Source: an uncultured Clostridia bacterium
GTDB taxonomy: Bacteria; Bacillota; Clostridia; Oscillospirales; Ruminococcaceae
DNA length: 11,600 bases
NCBI GenBank assembly: GCA_937893735.1
Contig: CALBGD010000387.1
Location: 1-11,600 of the forward strand
Direction: 5' to 3'
Below the pieces are notes generated by a model. It saw nothing but the letters and a program-made list of their open reading frames with translations, searched no databases and was not told the DNA's origin. Made by a program: the position numbers and the translations under genes. Shown piece by piece: positions 1 through 6,506 of this stretch (positions within the stretch are counted from its first letter, which is position 1; every line of letters begins with the position of its first letter).

Positions 1-225
1 CTTACCACATGGTTCGGACTTATCAGCCTTATCCTGTGTATAGTCTGGGGCGTAAGTGCAGATACTCCTATAAACAAGAAGCGCTACTGCCAGGCTATGA
101 TAATCATTCAGGCTATCGGTCTGGGCGTTTCTATCCTTATGATTATCATAATGACCGCTGTTTTTGCAGGCATCGGGTCTTCTCTCTCTGACGCGCTTGC
201 AAATTCAAGCTACTACTATTATTGA
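1..225 (+). CDS. C-terminal part of a small membrane protein (5' end outside window)
   Basis: Frame 1 is open from the first base to a TGA at 223-225, giving 74 residues of a protein that starts upstream. Two hydrophobic segments are visible, about residues 4-20 and 33-57, separated by a short polar loop with NKKRY, so the chain ends as a two-helix hairpin. The tail is polar and finishes in four tyrosines. The architecture (helix, short basic loop, longer Ile/Leu/Met-rich helix) recalls small two-helix membrane proteins of the DUF4190/CD225 type, but nothing diagnostic is present and I assign no function. The last base of its stop codon is the A of the next gene's ATG, so the two genes are probably translationally coupled. 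Confidence 0.72.
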   Translation, partial: LTTWFGLISLILCIVWGVSADTPINKKRYCQAMIIIQAIGLGVSILMIIIMTAVFAGIGSSLSDALANSSYYYY

Positions 226-875
226 TGTTTGATTTTGAAAATACCATTGCAATAACCGGGCATTATGGCTCGGGTAAAACAAATCTCGCAGTAAATCTCG
301 CGGTGGATTTCGCGAAGTCGGGGGAAAAGGTGACCATCATTGATCTGGACATCGTGAACCCCTACTTCCGCACCGCGGATCTCGCGGGGCTGTTTGATGA
401 ACACGGAATAAGGCTCATCGCGCCGCAGTTCGCGAACACGAACCTCGATATACCGTCGCTTTCCATAGACATGGCGGCTGTCATTGACGGCTGCGACCGT
501 CTTGTGATAGACGTCGGCGGGGACGACTCGGGCGCGGCGGCACTCGGGCAGTATTCAACGGTTCTGAACAACTCCGGCTGCGGGCTTTATTATGTCGTCA
601 ACCGCTACCGCTACCTCACAAGCACCCCTGAGGAGGCGGCAGAGCTCCTGCGTGACATCGAACAGGTATCCCGCATGAGGGCAAAGGGTATCATAAACTG
701 CTCAAACTTGGGTCAGGACACAGCCGCCGATGACGTAAAGGTCACGGCGGATTATGCTTTACAGTGCGGAAAAGCCGCCGGGATCCCGGTGGTGATGACC
801 GCCGCGGAGCGTTCGCTGTGTGTTGACGGAGCCTACCCGGTGGACGTGTATATACGTCCGTTCTGGGAGGAATAA
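225..875 (+). CDS. MinD/ParA-fold P-loop ATPase
   Basis: This 216-residue protein is a SIMIBI-class P-loop NTPase. The Walker A motif GHYGSGKT lies at residues 12-19, the switch I-type segment IIDLDIVNPYFR at 38-49, and a Walker B-like LVIDVGG at 93-99. The overall order matches MinD/ParA/CobQ-type ATPases. The signature lysine of the deviant Walker A (GKGGVGKT) is replaced by His13, so dimer-dependent hydrolysis of the ParA kind cannot be assumed. No paired-cysteine motif typical of Mrp/Nbp35 Fe-S carriers is seen. ATG225 overlaps the upstream stop; no clear ribosome site precedes it, which fits coupling. A TTG at 222 would add one residue but is less likely. The gene lies 80 bp before the oxidoreductase operon, in the same direction. 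A role in maturation or localisation of that enzyme is only a guess. Confidence 0.85.
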   Translation: MFDFENTIAITGHYGSGKTNLAVNLAVDFAKSGEKVTIIDLDIVNPYFRTADLAGLFDEHGIRLIAPQFANTNLDIPSLSIDMAAVIDGCDRLVIDVGGDDSGAAALGQYSTVLNNSGCGLYYVVNRYRYLTSTPEEAAELLRDIEQVSRMRAKGIINCSNLGQDTAADDVKVTADYALQCGKAAGIPVVMTAAERSLCVDGAYPVDVYIRPFWEE

Positions 876-895
876 GGGGTACAGAAAAATAAACC

Positions 896-937
896 CCGCC
901 GCATGGCGGAAAGTGCAGGGCTCCGGAGTTTTCCGGA
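896..937 (+). other. Two intercistronic stem-loops before the oxidoreductase genes
   Basis: Two perfect short stems lie between the ATPase stop and the ferredoxin start. CCGCC-GCAT-GGCGG occupies 896-909, and TCCGGA-GTTT-TCCGGA occupies 922-937. Neither is followed by a T-run, so they are more likely mRNA processing or stability elements than terminators. They would let ATPase and oxidoreductase mRNA levels differ within one transcript. The function is inferred. Confidence 0.45.
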
Positions 938-955
938 ACGGGAAAGGGAACAGAA

Positions 956-1177
956 ATGGCAAAGATGAATGTGGACTTCGAGGTGTGCAAGGGCTGCGCG
1001 CTCTGCACCACCGTATGTCCGAAGAAGATCGTTGTGATCTCGCATGAGAGGCTTAATCCCAAGGGCTATTACACGGCGGAATGTATTGACGACGACGCCT
1101 GTATCGCCTGCGCAATGTGCGCGATGATGTGCCCCGACTGCGCCATCACCATTACCCCGGACGGAGGTGACAAGTAA
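956..1177 (+). CDS. korD: 2-oxoacid:ferredoxin oxidoreductase delta subunit (2[4Fe-4S] ferredoxin)
   Basis: This 73-residue protein has two complete CxxCxxCxxxCP motifs, with ligands Cys11, 14, 17, 21 and Cys49, 52, 55, 59. It can hold two [4Fe-4S] clusters and pass electrons from the thiamine-diphosphate site to soluble ferredoxin. Its size and its position directly before the alpha subunit match the separate delta subunit of KOR/VOR/POR-type enzymes. A GGAAAGGGA stretch lies just before ATG956. Its TAA overlaps the alpha-subunit ATG (TAATG, 1175-1179). Substrate (2-oxoglutarate, branched-chain 2-oxoacids or another) cannot be read from this subunit, so korD stands for the family and vorD is equally possible. 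An extra Cys43 lies outside both motifs. Confidence 0.9.
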   Translation: MAKMNVDFEVCKGCALCTTVCPKKIVVISHERLNPKGYYTAECIDDDACIACAMCAMMCPDCAITITPDGGDK

Positions 1178-2247
1178 TGGAAAGAAACCTCATGAAAGGC
1201 AACGAGGCTCTTGCGGAGGCTGCGATACGTTCCGGCTGCAAGTGCTTTTTCGGCTACCCGATAACTCCCCAGACGGAGATATCCGCCTACATGGCGAAGC
1301 GTATGCCGAAGATAGGCGGCGTGTTCCTTCAGGCGGAGAGCGAGATCGCGGCTATAAACATGGTTTACGGCTGCGCCGCTTCCGGCGTTCGGTGCATGAC
1401 TTCCAGCTCCTCCCCGGGAATCTCCCTGAAGAGCGAGGGCGTGTCCTACATGGCGGGCGCCGACCTGCCCTGCGTTATCGTGAACGTAATGCGCGGCGGT
1501 CCGGGACTGGGCGGAATCCAGCCCTCCCAGAGCGACTACTGGCAGGCGACAAGGGCGCTGGGTCACGGCGACTTCCAGATACTTGTGTTCGCGCCGTCCT
1601 CCGTGCAGGAGATGGCTGACCTGATGAGCCTTGCGTTCGACTCCGCCGACAAGTACAGAATGCCCGCGATGATACTCGCGGACGGACTTCTCGGTCAGAT
1701 GATGGAGCCGGTCACATTTGCCAGCGACGAGATACATGAGCACACCGCCGCAGAAAAGCCGTGGGCTGCCTGCGGCCACGGCGGAAAGCGTCCGCATAAT
1801 ATCATAAATTCCCTCTATCTTCAGGCAGAGGAGCTGGAGCGCCTTGTTGTCGAGAGATTCCAGCGCTACGAGACCGTAAAGGGCGAGCTCCACATGGCGG
1901 AGCAGTACCTCACCGAGGATGCGGAGATAGTCGTAACGGCCTACGGCTCTGTCGCAAGACTTGCGAAGGCGGCGGTCGATTCCGCGCGCGCACAGGGAAT
2001 AAAGGCGGGACTTGTCCGTCCGGTAACGCTCTGGCCGTTCCCGGAGCAGGAGGTAAGAGACGCGTGCAGGAACGCAAAGCGCGTTCTGTGCGTGGAAATG
2101 TCCATGGGACAGATGATCGAGGACGTGAAGCTGGCGCTCGGCTGCCGTCTGCCGGTTGAATTCTTCGGCAGGACGGGCGGAGTTATCCCCAAGCCCTCTG
2201 AGATACTTGAGCAGATAAAGGCGCTCAACGCAAAGGAGGCTGAGTGA
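1177..2247 (+). CDS. korA: 2-oxoacid:ferredoxin oxidoreductase alpha subunit (KorA/VorB type)
   Basis: This 356-residue protein is the alpha subunit of a four-subunit 2-oxoacid:ferredoxin oxidoreductase, which turns a 2-oxoacid plus CoA into acyl-CoA and CO2 while reducing ferredoxin. Visible family motifs are GYPITPQTE (26-34) near the N-terminus, the QAESE turn (52-56), TSSSSPGISL (75-84), and the glycine-rich RGGPGLGGIQPSQSDY (106-121). The C-terminal third (about 240-350) is the transketolase C-terminal-like domain. The length is normal for KorA/VorB; there is no fused gamma or ferredoxin domain. GGAGGTGA at 1162-1169 and the TAATG overlap fix the start. Clostridial homologues are often named VorB (3-methyl-2-oxobutanoate). 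The D-A-B-G order is also that of korDABC, so the substrate remains open. Confidence 0.93.
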   Translation: MERNLMKGNEALAEAAIRSGCKCFFGYPITPQTEISAYMAKRMPKIGGVFLQAESEIAAINMVYGCAASGVRCMTSSSSPGISLKSEGVSYMAGADLPCVIVNVMRGGPGLGGIQPSQSDYWQATRALGHGDFQILVFAPSSVQEMADLMSLAFDSADKYRMPAMILADGLLGQMMEPVTFASDEIHEHTAAEKPWAACGHGGKRPHNIINSLYLQAEELERLVVERFQRYETVKGELHMAEQYLTEDAEIVVTAYGSVARLAKAAVDSARAQGIKAGLVRPVTLWPFPEQEVRDACRNAKRVLCVEMSMGQMIEDVKLALGCRLPVEFFGRTGGVIPKPSEILEQIKALNAKEAE

Positions 2248-2248
2248 T

Positions 2249-2989
2249 ATGCCGGAATTCAGAAAACCAAAGTCCCTGACGGACGTACCGTTCCATTACT
2301 GCCCGGGCTGCACCCACGGGATCGTGCACAGACTGGTTGCCGAGGTCATAGACGAAATGGGAATTGAGAACGAGACCATCGGAATCTGCCCGGTAGGCTG
2401 CTCGGTAATGGCGTATGATTATTTCACCTGCGACATGATAGAGGCGGCTCACGGAAGAGCCCCCGCAGTCGCGACCGGCGTAAAGCGCGGCAATCCGGAC
2501 AAGTTCGTTTTCACCTATCAGGGCGACGGCGACCTTGCGGCGATAGGCACTGCGGAAACAGTCCACGCGGCGGCGCGCGGCGAGAACATCACCGTAATAT
2601 TCATCAACAACACGACCTACGGCATGACCGGCGGTCAGATGGCGCCGACCACTCTTCCCGGTCAGGTAACGCAGACCACTCCCTACGGAAGAAATCCGAA
2701 TGTGGAGGGCTTCCCGGTGAGAGTGTGCGAAATGCTTGCCACGCTTTCCGGAGTTGCGCTTGCAGAGCGCGTGACGGTCACTGACCCGGCGAATATCCGC
2801 AAGGCAAAGGCGGCTATCCGAAAGGGATTCGAGTTCCAGAAGAACAAGCAGGGCTTCTCGATAATCGAGGTGCTCTCCACCTGCCCGACCAACTGGGGGC
2901 TTTCTCCGGTGGAGGCAATGAAGTGGCTGAAAGAAAACATGGTGCCGTATTATCCGCTTGGAGTATTCAAGGAGGGTGCGATAAGATGA
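2249..2989 (+). CDS. korB: 2-oxoacid:ferredoxin oxidoreductase beta subunit (thiamine diphosphate binding)
   Basis: This 246-residue subunit binds thiamine diphosphate and Mg2+. The TPP motif starts at GDGD (92-95) and closes with NNTTYGMTGGQ (120-130). The N-terminal YCPGCTHG (17-24) supplies Cys18 and Cys21, and CPVGC (47-51) supplies further cysteines, typical of the beta-subunit iron-sulfur site. The length fits KorB/VorA rather than the longer pyruvate enzyme beta subunit (about 300 residues). ATG2249 follows the alpha stop by one base and has AAGGAGG about nine bases upstream. Its stop overlaps the gamma start (ATGA, 2986-2989), so alpha, beta and gamma are probably made stoichiometrically. 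Confidence 0.93.
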   Translation: MPEFRKPKSLTDVPFHYCPGCTHGIVHRLVAEVIDEMGIENETIGICPVGCSVMAYDYFTCDMIEAAHGRAPAVATGVKRGNPDKFVFTYQGDGDLAAIGTAETVHAAARGENITVIFINNTTYGMTGGQMAPTTLPGQVTQTTPYGRNPNVEGFPVRVCEMLATLSGVALAERVTVTDPANIRKAKAAIRKGFEFQKNKQGFSIIEVLSTCPTNWGLSPVEAMKWLKENMVPYYPLGVFKEGAIR

Positions 2990-3516
2990 CGACTGAAACA
3001 ATATTTGCAGGCTTCGGCGGGCAGGGAATACTGTTTGCGGGGAAGCTGCTCGCCTACCTCGGCATGAACGAGGATAAGCAGGTGTCATGGCTCCCGTCCT
3101 ACGGCCCCGAAATGCGCGGAGGCACGGCGAACTGCTGCGTTTGCGTCAGCGATAAGCCGATAGGATCCCCGTATGTCACAGACCCCGATGTGCTGGTTGC
3201 AATGAACGGACCCAGCTTCGACAAGTTCATCGAGTCCGTTAAGCCGGGCGGGATAGCGATAATCGACAGCACCCTTGTCACCAAGGAGTGTGCCCGCACC
3301 GATATCCGCAGCTTCCGGATTCCCTCAACGGAGCTTGCCGCAGAAAACGGGCTTCCCGGAATGGCTAACATAATTCTCGTGGGAAAGCTGTTAAAGGAGA
3401 CCGGTATCGCGGTGATCGACGCGGTTCGTCCGGTTCTGGAGAAGCTGATTCCCCCGAAAAAGGCAAACCTTATTGAAGCCAACATGAAGGCGCTCGCCCT
3501 CGGAATGGCACTGTAA
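2986..3516 (+). CDS. korC: 2-oxoacid:ferredoxin oxidoreductase gamma subunit
   Basis: This 176-residue protein is the gamma subunit, the smaller CoA-side domain. Diagnostic motifs are FAGFGGQGI (7-15) at the N-terminus and WLPSYGPEMRGG (35-46), followed by the Cys-rich NCCVCV (49-54). The start is ATG2986, overlapping the beta stop and with AAGGAGGG at 2969-2976. An in-frame ATG at 2923 lies inside the beta gene and would add a non-homologous 21-residue leader, so I reject it. The protein completes a delta-alpha-beta-gamma set, and a strong hairpin follows at 3527, so this is the operon's last gene. Confidence 0.92.
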   Translation: MTTETIFAGFGGQGILFAGKLLAYLGMNEDKQVSWLPSYGPEMRGGTANCCVCVSDKPIGSPYVTDPDVLVAMNGPSFDKFIESVKPGGIAIIDSTLVTKECARTDIRSFRIPSTELAAENGLPGMANIILVGKLLKETGIAVIDAVRPVLEKLIPPKKANLIEANMKALALGMAL

Positions 3517-3526
3517 CTTAAAATTT

Positions 3527-3555
3527 ACGCCCGGCACTGAATATGCCGGGCGTTT
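3527..3555 (+). terminator. Hairpin terminator after the oxidoreductase operon
   Basis: A perfect 10-bp stem, ACGCCCGGCA paired with TGCCGGGCGT (3527-3536 and 3544-3553), encloses a 7-nt loop. The T-tract is only TTT, so termination may be partial and some transcripts may read into the ydcF-like gene 20 bp downstream. Confidence 0.65.
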
Positions 3556-3573
3556 CCGGAATCAGGAGGAAAA

Positions 3574-4329
3574 ATGCAGACACGCTTTCTCCACCCGGCG
3601 CAGATCGCCGTCATGATACTTGCGGCGGGGCTTCTCGTGTGGTTCTGCCTGCCGGGATTCTTCAACGCCGGCACTTTTCTGGGAGTTGTCCTCAGTTTGC
3701 TTATCGGGCTCTGCGCGGGATTCGCAAAGCAGCTCCGGCTGCTGCTGAAATGGCTCTGGGCGCATATCCCCGGGAGGATATCCCTGTGCGTTCTTGGCGC
3801 GGCGATCGCCGGATTTCTGGGCTTCTGCGGCTACAACGGCGTGATGATGGCGCGGTATTCCAACATTCCGCTGGAGCAGGTCAACTGCATAATGATACTC
3901 GGCTGTCAGGTGAAATGGGAGGAGCCCGGCGGGGAGATGCTGTCCCGCCTGAACACCGCGCTTCCGCTTATTGAGGAGCACGCAGATGTTCCGGTGATAG
4001 TCACCGGCGGTCAGGGCAGGGGAGAGAACATCTCCGAAGCGGAGTGCATGAAGCAGTGGCTCGTTTCGCAGGGAGTCCCGGAGAGCCGCATTTACACCGA
4101 AACTCAGTCGGAATCAACCGCGCAGAACTTCGCGTATTCCGCGCCGATTCTGGAGCAGCTCGGGATTTCGGACGGTATCGCGGTAGTAACCAACGATTTC
4201 CACCAGTACCGCGCGGAGCTCTACGCAAGGCGGCTTGGGCTTTCCACGGGGCATTATTCCTCGAAAACCCGGGCGCTGGTGTTCCCAAATTACATTATAC
4301 GCGAGCTTGCGGCGCTGTTCTTCGTGTGA
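3574..4329 (+). CDS. YdcF/SanA/ElyC-family (DUF218) membrane protein
   Basis: This 251-residue protein has three predicted membrane segments near residues 11-30, 34-51 and 69-87, then a DUF218 domain. Visible DUF218 features are MILGCQV (107-113), SRLNTAL (124-130), VTGGQGRGENISEAE (143-157), ESTAQNF (180-186) and VTNDFHQYRA (205-214). Family members such as SanA, ElyC and YdcF are linked to envelope integrity or peptidoglycan-lipid metabolism, but the reaction is not firmly known. AGGAGG at 3564-3569 sits four bases before ATG3574, a slightly short spacing. The gene lies alone between two hairpins and has no clear promoter of its own. Expression is probably readthrough from the oxidoreductase operon or from a weak promoter I cannot see. 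Confidence 0.85.
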   Translation: MQTRFLHPAQIAVMILAAGLLVWFCLPGFFNAGTFLGVVLSLLIGLCAGFAKQLRLLLKWLWAHIPGRISLCVLGAAIAGFLGFCGYNGVMMARYSNIPLEQVNCIMILGCQVKWEEPGGEMLSRLNTALPLIEEHADVPVIVTGGQGRGENISEAECMKQWLVSQGVPESRIYTETQSESTAQNFAYSAPILEQLGISDGIAVVTNDFHQYRAELYARRLGLSTGHYSSKTRALVFPNYIIRELAALFFV

Positions 4330-4348
4330 GAACGGCGCTTTTATTTTT
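4312..4348 (+). terminator. Intrinsic terminator overlapping the ydcF-like stop codon
   Basis: GCGCTGTTCT (4312-4321) pairs with AGAACGGCGC (4329-4338) with a single G-U, giving a 10-bp stem and 7-nt loop, followed directly by TTTTATTTTT. The TGA stop (4327-4329) lies in the loop and first stem base, so the last codons double as the terminator's left arm. Confidence 0.88.
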
Positions 4349-4360
4349 AAAGATTCCCTA

Positions 4361-4389
4361 TTGAAAAAACGCGTTTTCTGTGGTATAAT
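4361..4389 (+). promoter_or_regulatory. Sigma-A promoter for the dnaD-dnaC operon
   Basis: TTGAAA (4361-4366), a 17-bp spacer and a perfect TATAAT (4384-4389) preceded by TGG (extended -10) make a strong vegetative promoter. Transcription should start near 4396, leaving a leader of about 57 nt before ATG4453. Confidence 0.9.
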
Positions 4390-4416
4390 ACATTTGTACG
4401 ACCGTTGAATATATTC

Positions 4417-4432
4417 CGGCTTATGGAAGCCG
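4417..4432 (+). other. Leader stem-loop upstream of dnaD-like gene
   Basis: CGGCTT-ATGG-AAGCCG forms a perfect 6-bp stem with a tetraloop in the 5' leader. It ends 10 nt before the AAGGTGA ribosome site (4442-4448). It could protect the 5' end or modulate initiation; no known riboswitch is recognisable. Confidence 0.45.
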
Positions 4433-4452
4433 ATTCAGGATAAGGTGAGCAG

Positions 4453-5457
4453 ATGAATTATTCCCTTGACGCAGGCGCGTGGAACAGCGTTTTCGCAGTC
4501 CCCGCCAGCGTTGTTGATAAGTACATAAAACTTGCGGACGGCGCCAGCCTTAAGCTGCTGCTGTTTTTGCTGAGGCACGGCGGCGAAAGCTTCACCGAGG
4601 AGCAGCTCCGGGAAAAACTCGGGATAAAGAGCTCCGGCGAGCTTGAGGACGCCGCGATGTTCTGGTTCCAGCGCGGAATAATCCGCATGGACGAGGGCGA
4701 GCTGAAACCTATGGATATTTCGCAGGAAGTACTCCCGGAAGTGGCTTCCGCGGAGACCGAGCCGGAGCCGCAGCGCTCCAGCGTACGCAGGGTCGCGCAG
4801 AGCAATGGCGCGACCATCTACACCTCCGGAGATATCGCGAAGCGCCAGCAGACGGACAGCGCCGTTAGATTCCTTTTCAAGGAGGCAGAGCAGCTTTACG
4901 GCCGTCCGCTCCGCACTACCGAGAGCAGAATGGTGCTCCAGATAACGGATTTCTACGGGATTCCGGCGGAGGTGGCGGTAATGCTTCTGAAATACTGCTT
5001 CCGCATTGAAAAGACCACGCCGAGCTACATTACCCGCACCGCCGAGGACTGGGCAGAGAATAATATCCGGACAGTCAGCGAAGCTGACGCGCAGCTCCAG
5101 AAGCTGGAAAAGCTCACCAGCGTTGAGGAGAATCTCCGCCGCGCAATGGAGCTGAAAACGAAGTTCTCGCCCAACCAGATCGCCTATATCAAGACGTGGA
5201 CGGAGGACTGGGGCTTCGACGAGGACATGATAATGCTTGCGCATGAGATGACTCAGGACAGGATAGGCAGCATGAATTTCAGCTATACCAACGGTATCCT
5301 TGAAAACTGGAAGAAGGAAGGAGTATACTCCACCGATCAGGCTCAGCGCAAGGCGCTGGAATTCAGCGGGAAATTCAAGAACGGCAAGAAGCCGAATAAT
5401 TCAGGCTCCAGCGATGTTGACGACATAATGGACGAGATACGCAGACAGTACCAGTGA
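4453..5457 (+). CDS. DnaD-domain replication protein with two C-terminal DnaD repeats
   Basis: This 334-residue protein resembles Firmicute DnaD/DnaB primosome proteins, which remodel DNA and help load the replicative helicase. Residues 1-85 look like the winged-helix dimerisation domain. About 95-130 is a charged, low-complexity linker rich in E, P and S. Two DDBH2-type repeats follow. The first (about 135-205) ends in SYITRTAEDWAENNI (191-205). The second (about 224-291) ends in FSYTNGILENWKKEG (276-290) and matches the family's conserved Y-x(3)-I-x(2)-W pattern best. The tail is polar. AAGGTGA precedes ATG4453. The adjacent DnaC/DnaI-type ATPase begins 15 bp after its stop, so both are probably one transcript. 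The domain order (one N domain, two C repeats) is closer to B. subtilis DnaB than to short DnaD. Confidence 0.87.
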   Translation: MNYSLDAGAWNSVFAVPASVVDKYIKLADGASLKLLLFLLRHGGESFTEEQLREKLGIKSSGELEDAAMFWFQRGIIRMDEGELKPMDISQEVLPEVASAETEPEPQRSSVRRVAQSNGATIYTSGDIAKRQQTDSAVRFLFKEAEQLYGRPLRTTESRMVLQITDFYGIPAEVAVMLLKYCFRIEKTTPSYITRTAEDWAENNIRTVSEADAQLQKLEKLTSVEENLRRAMELKTKFSPNQIAYIKTWTEDWGFDEDMIMLAHEMTQDRIGSMNFSYTNGILENWKKEGVYSTDQAQRKALEFSGKFKNGKKPNNSGSSDVDDIMDEIRRQYQ

Positions 5458-5472
5458 CCGGGGAGGTGACGA

Positions 5473-6447
5473 ATGGAAATGAACGACCAGTTTTTCAGCG
5501 AGGCAATGGACAAGCTTAACGAGCGACGCGCCGAAAACCAGCGCCTGCACGAGCAGCGCCGCGAGGAGATATACTCCAAGCTGCCGGAATACCGGGAACT
5601 CTCTCTGCGCCTTGCCGAAACGGGCAGAAAGCTCATTTCCATCGTCATGCAGGGCGGTGATACCTCTGCGGCAGTGGCAGAGCTTGAAAAGGAGAACCTA
5701 GCCACCAGCGGCGCAATGAAGCAGCTTCTGACAGCGGCGGGCTACCCGGAGGATTACCTCCAGCCGATATACACCTGCCCCAAGTGCAAGGACAAGGGCA
5801 CCGTGGACGGGAAGTGGTGCGGCTGCTTCCGGCGGCTGATGCTGGAGGCGGCGGCGCGGGAGCTCAACCAGAATTCCCCGCTGGAGCTGTCATCGTTCGA
5901 CACGTTCAGGCTGGAATATTATCCGGAGCTTATAGACCCGCAGCTCCATGTTTCGCAGCGGCAGGTAATGCAGCGAAACCTTGAATACTGCCGGAAATAC
6001 GCCGAGGAGTTCTCCACCGACAGCGGAAGTATCCTGATGTACGGCGCTTCCGGGTTGGGTAAAACGCACCTTTCGCTGGCGATAGCCTCCGTGGTGCTCG
6101 ACAGGGGATTCAGCGTGATATACGGCTCCATGCCGGAGCTGCTGCGGATAATCGAGCGGGAATTCTTCGGGCGCTCCGACAAGGACACGCTGTCCGCGCT
6201 TTCCGGCTGCGACCTGCTGATACTTGACGACCTCGGCGCGGAGATGTCAAAGGAGCTTTATACCTCGACCATATACGAGATAATCAACAACAGGATATGC
6301 CGAGGGCTTCCGATGATAGTCAGCACGAATTATCCCCCGCGTGAGCTTGCGAACTACTATCCTGAGAAGATATGCTCGCGCCTGAATAGTATGCATTTTC
6401 TGGGATTCTGCGGCAATGATATCCGCAGGATACTGAAAAAGCAGTGA
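5473..6447 (+). CDS. DnaC/DnaI-type AAA+ helicase-loader ATPase
   Basis: This 324-residue protein fits the DnaI branch of helicase loaders. The N-terminal third is helical and charged. It is followed by a zinc-binding cluster, Cys102, Cys105, Cys116 and Cys118 (CPKC-x10-CGC). The AAA+ core has Walker A GASGLGKT (191-198), Walker B LLILDDLG (248-255), sensor I in VSTNYPP (283-289) with Asn286, and Arg303 in ICSRL as a probable arginine finger. It should deliver the replicative helicase to DNA with the upstream DnaD-like protein. GGAGGTGA at 5462-5469 sets ATG5473. IstB-type transposition ATPases share this fold, but the zinc cluster and the dnaD neighbour argue for replication. No transposase is nearby. 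Confidence 0.88.
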   Translation: MEMNDQFFSEAMDKLNERRAENQRLHEQRREEIYSKLPEYRELSLRLAETGRKLISIVMQGGDTSAAVAELEKENLATSGAMKQLLTAAGYPEDYLQPIYTCPKCKDKGTVDGKWCGCFRRLMLEAAARELNQNSPLELSSFDTFRLEYYPELIDPQLHVSQRQVMQRNLEYCRKYAEEFSTDSGSILMYGASGLGKTHLSLAIASVVLDRGFSVIYGSMPELLRIIEREFFGRSDKDTLSALSGCDLLILDDLGAEMSKELYTSTIYEIINNRICRGLPMIVSTNYPPRELANYYPEKICSRLNSMHFLGFCGNDIRRILKKQ

Positions 6448-6459
6448 ATGGTACTCAGA

Positions 6460-6473
6460 CTGCCGCATGGCAG
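6460..6473 (+). other. Small stem-loop between dnaC-like and first pfk genes
   Basis: CTGCC-GCAT-GGCAG is a perfect 5-bp stem with no T-tract, so a terminator is unlikely. The spacer 6448-6506 also has a TATAGAAT (6478-6485) that could be a weak -10, but I find no matching -35. Whether pfk is cotranscribed with the replication genes is unresolved. Confidence 0.35.
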
Positions 6474-6506
6474 ATCGTATAGAATCAAATGTGGAGGTAA
6501 CTGAAC

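Noticed and set aside
1069..3088. Long minus-strand frames (1069-1893 and 2225-3088) opposite the oxidoreductase genes
   Set aside because: The plus-strand genes carry full family motifs and coupled starts. The antisense frames show no recognisable domain.
4435..5244. 269-codon minus-strand frame opposite the dnaD-like gene
   Set aside because: It runs over a strong plus-strand gene and across its start and ribosome site, with low-complexity Leu/Arg/Ala content.
5473..6447. IstB transposition helper as identity of the DnaC-like ATPase
   Set aside because: No IstA transposase or IS ends are present. The zinc cluster and the dnaD neighbour fit a DnaI-type helicase loader.
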